Positions 52,982 through 55,791 of a stretch of DNA of 55,791 nucleotides are shown piece after piece (the stretch's first letter is position 1; each line of letters begins with the position of its first letter). Location of the stretch: NCBI RefSeq assembly GCF_022179345.1, contig NZ_BPQR01000085.1, positions 1-55,791 on the forward strand. Reading direction: 5' to 3'. The stretch comes from Methylobacterium jeotgali (GTDB taxonomy: Bacteria > Pseudomonadota > Alphaproteobacteria > Rhizobiales > Beijerinckiaceae). Under the pieces are notes generated by a model. It did not search any database. It was not told the DNA's origin and saw nothing but the letters and a program-made list of their open reading frames with translations. Position numbers and translations under genes: made by a program.

Positions 52982-53011
52982 ATGACGCCCATAATCTATT
53001 ATGAGCGTCAT
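52982..53011. promoter_or_regulatory. Near-perfect 30-base palindrome between the RND pump and the crotonase gene
   Basis: ATGACGCCCATAAT (52982-52995), CT, then ATTATGAGCGTCAT (52998-53011): 13 of 14 positions pair. It sits 34 bases upstream of the adaptor gene and 125 bases upstream of the divergent crotonase gene, where a TetR- or MarR-type operator would control one or both. Confidence 0.6.
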
Positions 53012-53135
53012 CTATCGTCAATGTCCTTCCTACCCGCCAAGTGCAGATCCCAGACGGATCGGTCTTCGCAACCCGCGCGGGGCAGTCGGCGAGGCCAGGG
53101 ACGACGAGAGGTCCTCCGAGCTCAGGGTGTTGCCG

Positions 53136-54062
53136 ATGTCAGTGCCGGTTTCCCGACCGTCGAGACGGTCCGTCCTCATGTCCTCCCTGGCCGGGGGCTC
53201 GGGCCTGATCGCCCAAATCGGGCCGGGCGAAGGATCGCAGGCCACCGAGACTAGGAGCTATGGCAAGGGCCTTCCGCCGCCCGACCAGATGGTCACCGTC
53301 GAGCGCCGAGGCGAGGTCTGCCTGATCGGCATCAACAGGCCGCAGGTTCACAACCGGGTCGATCCCGAGGCGTTCAGCGCCCTGGCCAGAGCCTACGCCG
53401 CTTACGATGCCGACGACGGACTTCGCGCTGCGGTACTCTTCGGTCACGGAGAGAGCTTCTCGCGCGGGATCGACGTAGACGCCTTCGCCGAGGTTCTGCG
53501 GACGGGAAAGGCGCGGGTACCCGATGCGGACGGGATCGATCCATTGGGGCGGCGTGCTTTCCTGAGCAAGCCGCTCGTCGCGGTCGTGCATGGCGACACC
53601 TGGAACATGGGCCACGAACTCTTCCTCGTGGCCGATATCCGCATCGCGTCCGCCGAGACGCGCTTCGCGCAGGACGAGAACACCCATGGACGCTTCCCAG
53701 GGGGAGGCTCGACGGTGCGGTTTCCGCGCGAGGCCGGCTGGGGCAACGCGATGCGGTACATGCTGACCGGTGATCATTGGGGTGCCGAAGAAGCCCGCCG
53801 CATGGGGCTGGTGCAGGGGATCGCCCCAGATCCGCGCGCCGCCTTGGAACTCGGACTGGACGTGGCCGGCAAGATCGCTCGTTGCGGCCCCCTGGGCATC
53901 AGGGCCACCTTGGCCTCGGCTCGCATGGCGGTCCGCCAGTCGGAAGGCACGGCGTACTCCCATCTTGGGGAGCAATACCGGGCCCTATATCGCACCGAGG
54001 ATTTCCTCGAAGGTCGGAAGGCCGAAGCCGAGGGACGGGAGCCGGTCTACCGCGGGCGCTGA
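53136..54062 (+). CDS. Crotonase (enoyl-CoA hydratase/isomerase) family protein with Tat-like leader
   Basis: A 308-residue protein from ATG 53136. From VTVERRGEVCLIGINRPQVH it is a crotonase fold: FGHGESFSRGIDVDAFAEVL is the first oxyanion-hole block, then KPLVAVVHGDTWNMGHELFL and ADIRIASAETRFAQDENTHG. The first 52 residues contain SRPSRRSVLMSSLAGGSGLI, which looks like a twin-arginine signal, unusual for a CoA-dependent enzyme. If translation instead starts at ATG 53289 (MVTVERRGEV) the protein is a normal 257-residue cytoplasmic crotonase. The substrate is unknown. It is divergent from the RND operon and abuts the truncated surface-protein frame downstream. Confidence 0.8.
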   Translation: MSVPVSRPSRRSVLMSSLAGGSGLIAQIGPGEGSQATETRSYGKGLPPPDQMVTVERRGEVCLIGINRPQVHNRVDPEAFSALARAYAAYDADDGLRAAVLFGHGESFSRGIDVDAFAEVLRTGKARVPDADGIDPLGRRAFLSKPLVAVVHGDTWNMGHELFLVADIRIASAETRFAQDENTHGRFPGGGSTVRFPREAGWGNAMRYMLTGDHWGAEEARRMGLVQGIAPDPRAALELGLDVAGKIARCGPLGIRATLASARMAVRQSEGTAYSHLGEQYRALYRTEDFLEGRKAEAEGREPVYRGR

Positions 54063-54152
54063 GACCGGTCGCGCGCCGCGAAATGCCGATTTTGGTCAAG
54101 CGCCGACGGCACGGGCGAGCTTATCGCGATCCTGTTCTCCGCCCATGACGGC

Positions 54153-55791
54153 GTGCACGGGCGCGAGCTCTGGACGACGGACGGAACCATCGCGGGAACC
54201 CATCTCGTAGCCGACACGGACCCCGGCCTGTATTTCGGCCTGCCGAGCAATTTCGTCGGGCTCGGCAACGGGCTCGCCGCCTTCCAGGCCATCACGCCCG
54301 CCTCGGGCGTCCTTGCCGGAGGGACCTGGGTGACGGACGGCACCACGGCCGGGACGCGGCCGTTGGTCGTCCCCCTTCAGGATGGCGGGGCGGTGGCGAC
54401 CCTCGGAAACGGCCAGGCCCTGGCCGTCAACTACGATGCGAGCCACGGTAACGAGCTGTGGCTCCTGGATGCCAATAGCGGGATCTGGTTCCTCGCCGAC
54501 CTGTTCCCCGGTACGAGGACGAATGCCGGTAGCGTGAGTACGACCGTCAATAGTTCCAATCCTCACAGCTTCATCACGTTGGGCGGAGACCATGTCCTGT
54601 TCGTGGCACAGAACAGGTATGCCAGCGACACGCTGTGGTCCTACGATCACGGCACGGTCAGCCTCGTGCGGGACAACTCGTATCAATCGAACGGTACGCT
54701 GCGCTTGTCCGAGGTCGACGACCTGACCGCGATCGGCAACGGGCGCGCCTTGTTCGCTTCGGCGAACGCCCCCGGCGCCGTTCAGCTCTGGGTATCGGAC
54801 GGGACGACGCCGGGAACGGCGCCGATCTTCGATTTCGGCCCCCTCGCGCGCGGCCAGTACGGCACCGACGGTTCGATCGGCAGCATCGTCGCGCTCGGCG
54901 ACGGGCGTGCCCTCGTCAACGTGACGCTGCTCGGCGTATCCCACCTCTACATCACGGACGGGTCCACGGCCGGAACGTACGTGGTCGCCGACGGGCTTCG
55001 CATCACCTCCGGGGCGATGGGTGCCGAGCCCGGAAGCGGCGTCGTGGACCTCGGCGGGGGCCGCTTCATGTTCGCTGGCCGGAGCGATACCGCCGGAGGC
55101 GGCCTTTGGGTCACGGACGGCACCTTCTTCGGCACGCATCTCTCCGACGATCCGAGCAACGCGAGCCTGGCTCCGGCCGAGCTCACCCTCGTCAACCTCC
55201 TCCCCACCGCGCCCCAGCCGCCGCTCGTCGCGCTCCTGCACGACACCGGTGCCAACGGCACCGACCGGATCACCAGCGACCCGACGCTGGTCGTCACGCC
55301 CTCCCGGGCCGGGGACACCTTCCTCTACGCCCTCGACGGGGGCCTGCCGTCCTCGACCGTGCCGGTCCTCGCCCGCGACGGCTCCGCGGACGGCGTGCAC
55401 ACCGTAGCCGTGCAGGAGCGCAACCTCGCCGGCACCCTCTCCTCGCCGACGAGCTTCACCTTCACCCTCGACACCACGGCCGATGCCGGCGCTCCTGCGA
55501 CCCTCGTCGTGGACGGGACGGGGAACGGGCTGCTCGACCGCTACGAGGCGGGGGCGGTCGCCTTCACCGTGGCGGGGCTCGACGCGGACGCGCAGGCGGT
55601 GGCGAGCTTCAGCGACGGCACCCACAGCACCACGGCCGCGGTCGCGGCCGACGGGCGCTTCACCGTCGACCTGTCCGCCTTCAAGGGCACGGTCACGAGC
55701 GCGCTGGCGATCAGCGACCTCGCCGGCAACACGGCGAACGTGACGGGCAACGCGGTCACCGTCGACACGCTGGCCTACCAGAGCCTGTTCG
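54153..55791 (+). CDS. ELWxxDGT-repeat / Ig-like surface protein, 5' truncated and running off the window
   Basis: The frame is open from the crotonase stop (54062) to the right edge, over 570 codons. The first 360 or so residues hold repeats of the hyalin-like ELWxxDGTxxGT type: ELWTTDGTIAGTHLV, TWVTDGTTAGTRPLV, QLWVSDGTTPGTAPI, LYITDGSTAGTYVVA, LWVTDGTFFGTHL. From about 55200, bacterial Ig-like domains follow (LVALLHDTGANGTDRITSDP, FTFTLDTTADAGAPATLVVD). Such proteins are large, secreted by type I systems or surface-attached. No ATG starts the frame; the first usable codon is GTG at 54153, without a ribosome binding site, and the frame upstream already reads as part of a repeat (SADGTGELIAILFSAHDG). 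The 5' end is therefore probably missing and the gene may be dead. Confidence 0.7.
   Translation, partial: MHGRELWTTDGTIAGTHLVADTDPGLYFGLPSNFVGLGNGLAAFQAITPASGVLAGGTWVTDGTTAGTRPLVVPLQDGGAVATLGNGQALAVNYDASHGNELWLLDANSGIWFLADLFPGTRTNAGSVSTTVNSSNPHSFITLGGDHVLFVAQNRYASDTLWSYDHGTVSLVRDNSYQSNGTLRLSEVDDLTAIGNGRALFASANAPGAVQLWVSDGTTPGTAPIFDFGPLARGQYGTDGSIGSIVALGDGRALVNVTLLGVSHLYITDGSTAGTYVVADGLRITSGAMGAEPGSGVVDLGGGRFMFAGRSDTAGGGLWVTDGTFFGTHLSDDPSNASLAPAELTLVNLLPTAPQPPLVALLHDTGANGTDRITSDPTLVVTPSRAGDTFLYALDGGLPSSTVPVLARDGSADGVHTVAVQERNLAGTLSSPTSFTFTLDTTADAGAPATLVVDGTGNGLLDRYEAGAVAFTVAGLDADAQAVASFSDGTHSTTAAVAADGRFTVDLSAFKGTVTSALAISDLAGNTANVTGNAVTVDTLAYQSLF

Noticed and set aside
54096..55625. Minus-strand frame of about 500 codons opposite the repeat protein
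   Set aside because: It is rich in Arg, Gly and Glu without any motif. The plus-strand frame has clear ELWxxDGT repeats and Ig-like segments.

Overview
The window is about 56 kb of very GC-rich DNA from an alphaproteobacterium. The first 20 kb has the gene content and order of a Hyphomicrobiales chromosome, most likely Methylobacterium or a close relative: hpf-ptsN, ftsE-ftsX beside an MJ0042 zinc-ribbon gene, hpt and a CpdR-type regulator, and a parvulin gene divergent from secA. The genus is inferred from synteny and from the C1/amide metabolism further along; no rRNA gene is present.

Region 1 (1-20.3 kb) is housekeeping. It holds a transglutaminase-like protease (cut by the left edge), a glycosyltransferase pair, hpf, ptsN, a YdcF-type protein, ftsX/ftsE, hpt, cpdR, ung, a Tat-exported 5'-nucleotidase, a methyltransferase, hemH, a parvulin, secA, an acetyltransferase and a manganese catalase. 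Region 2 (20.4-23.9 kb) is a transition zone. It has a YqcI/YcgG (GntA-type) gene coupled to a DUF1989 gene, a decayed coding remnant, tRNA-Ser(GGA), tRNA-Leu(CAG), a broken integrase N-terminus just after tRNA-Leu, and an ampG-like gene with an internal deletion. This looks like the scarred edge of an integrated element.

Region 3 (23.97-35.65 kb) is the most interesting part: a complete sense, import and hydrolyse module for a small amide, probably N,N-dimethylformamide. On the minus strand are a leaderless, presumably cytoplasmic, solute-binding protein, a soluble hybrid histidine kinase and a LuxR-type response regulator, all translationally coupled. Divergent to them is a LIV-type ABC transporter (binding protein, two ATPases, two permeases) followed by the large subunit of dimethylformamidase. 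The small dimethylformamidase subunit is fused in frame to the C-terminus of the second permease, with a plausible internal ribosome binding site at the fusion.

Region 4 (36.4-45.2 kb) is a MocR-type regulator divergent from an eight-gene Nit1C cluster: nitrilase, radical SAM protein, acetyltransferase, AIR-synthase-like protein, glycosyltransferase, two small nitrogen-starvation proteins and a flavoprotein. Nit1C is known from cyanide-assimilating and nitrogen-starved bacteria. The cluster is preceded by a textbook sigma-54 promoter and a short tandem repeat. Regions 3 and 4 together look like a nitrogen/C1 scavenging island.

Region 5 (45.3-54.06 kb) has a doxX pseudogene, a MATE exporter, a TetR regulator, an RND efflux pump with its lipoprotein adaptor, and a crotonase-family protein with a Tat-like leader. 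Region 6 (54.07 kb to the end) is a large ELWxxDGT-repeat/Ig-like surface protein. Its frame opens directly after the crotonase stop with no proper start, so its 5' end appears to have been lost at the right-hand junction of the accessory region.
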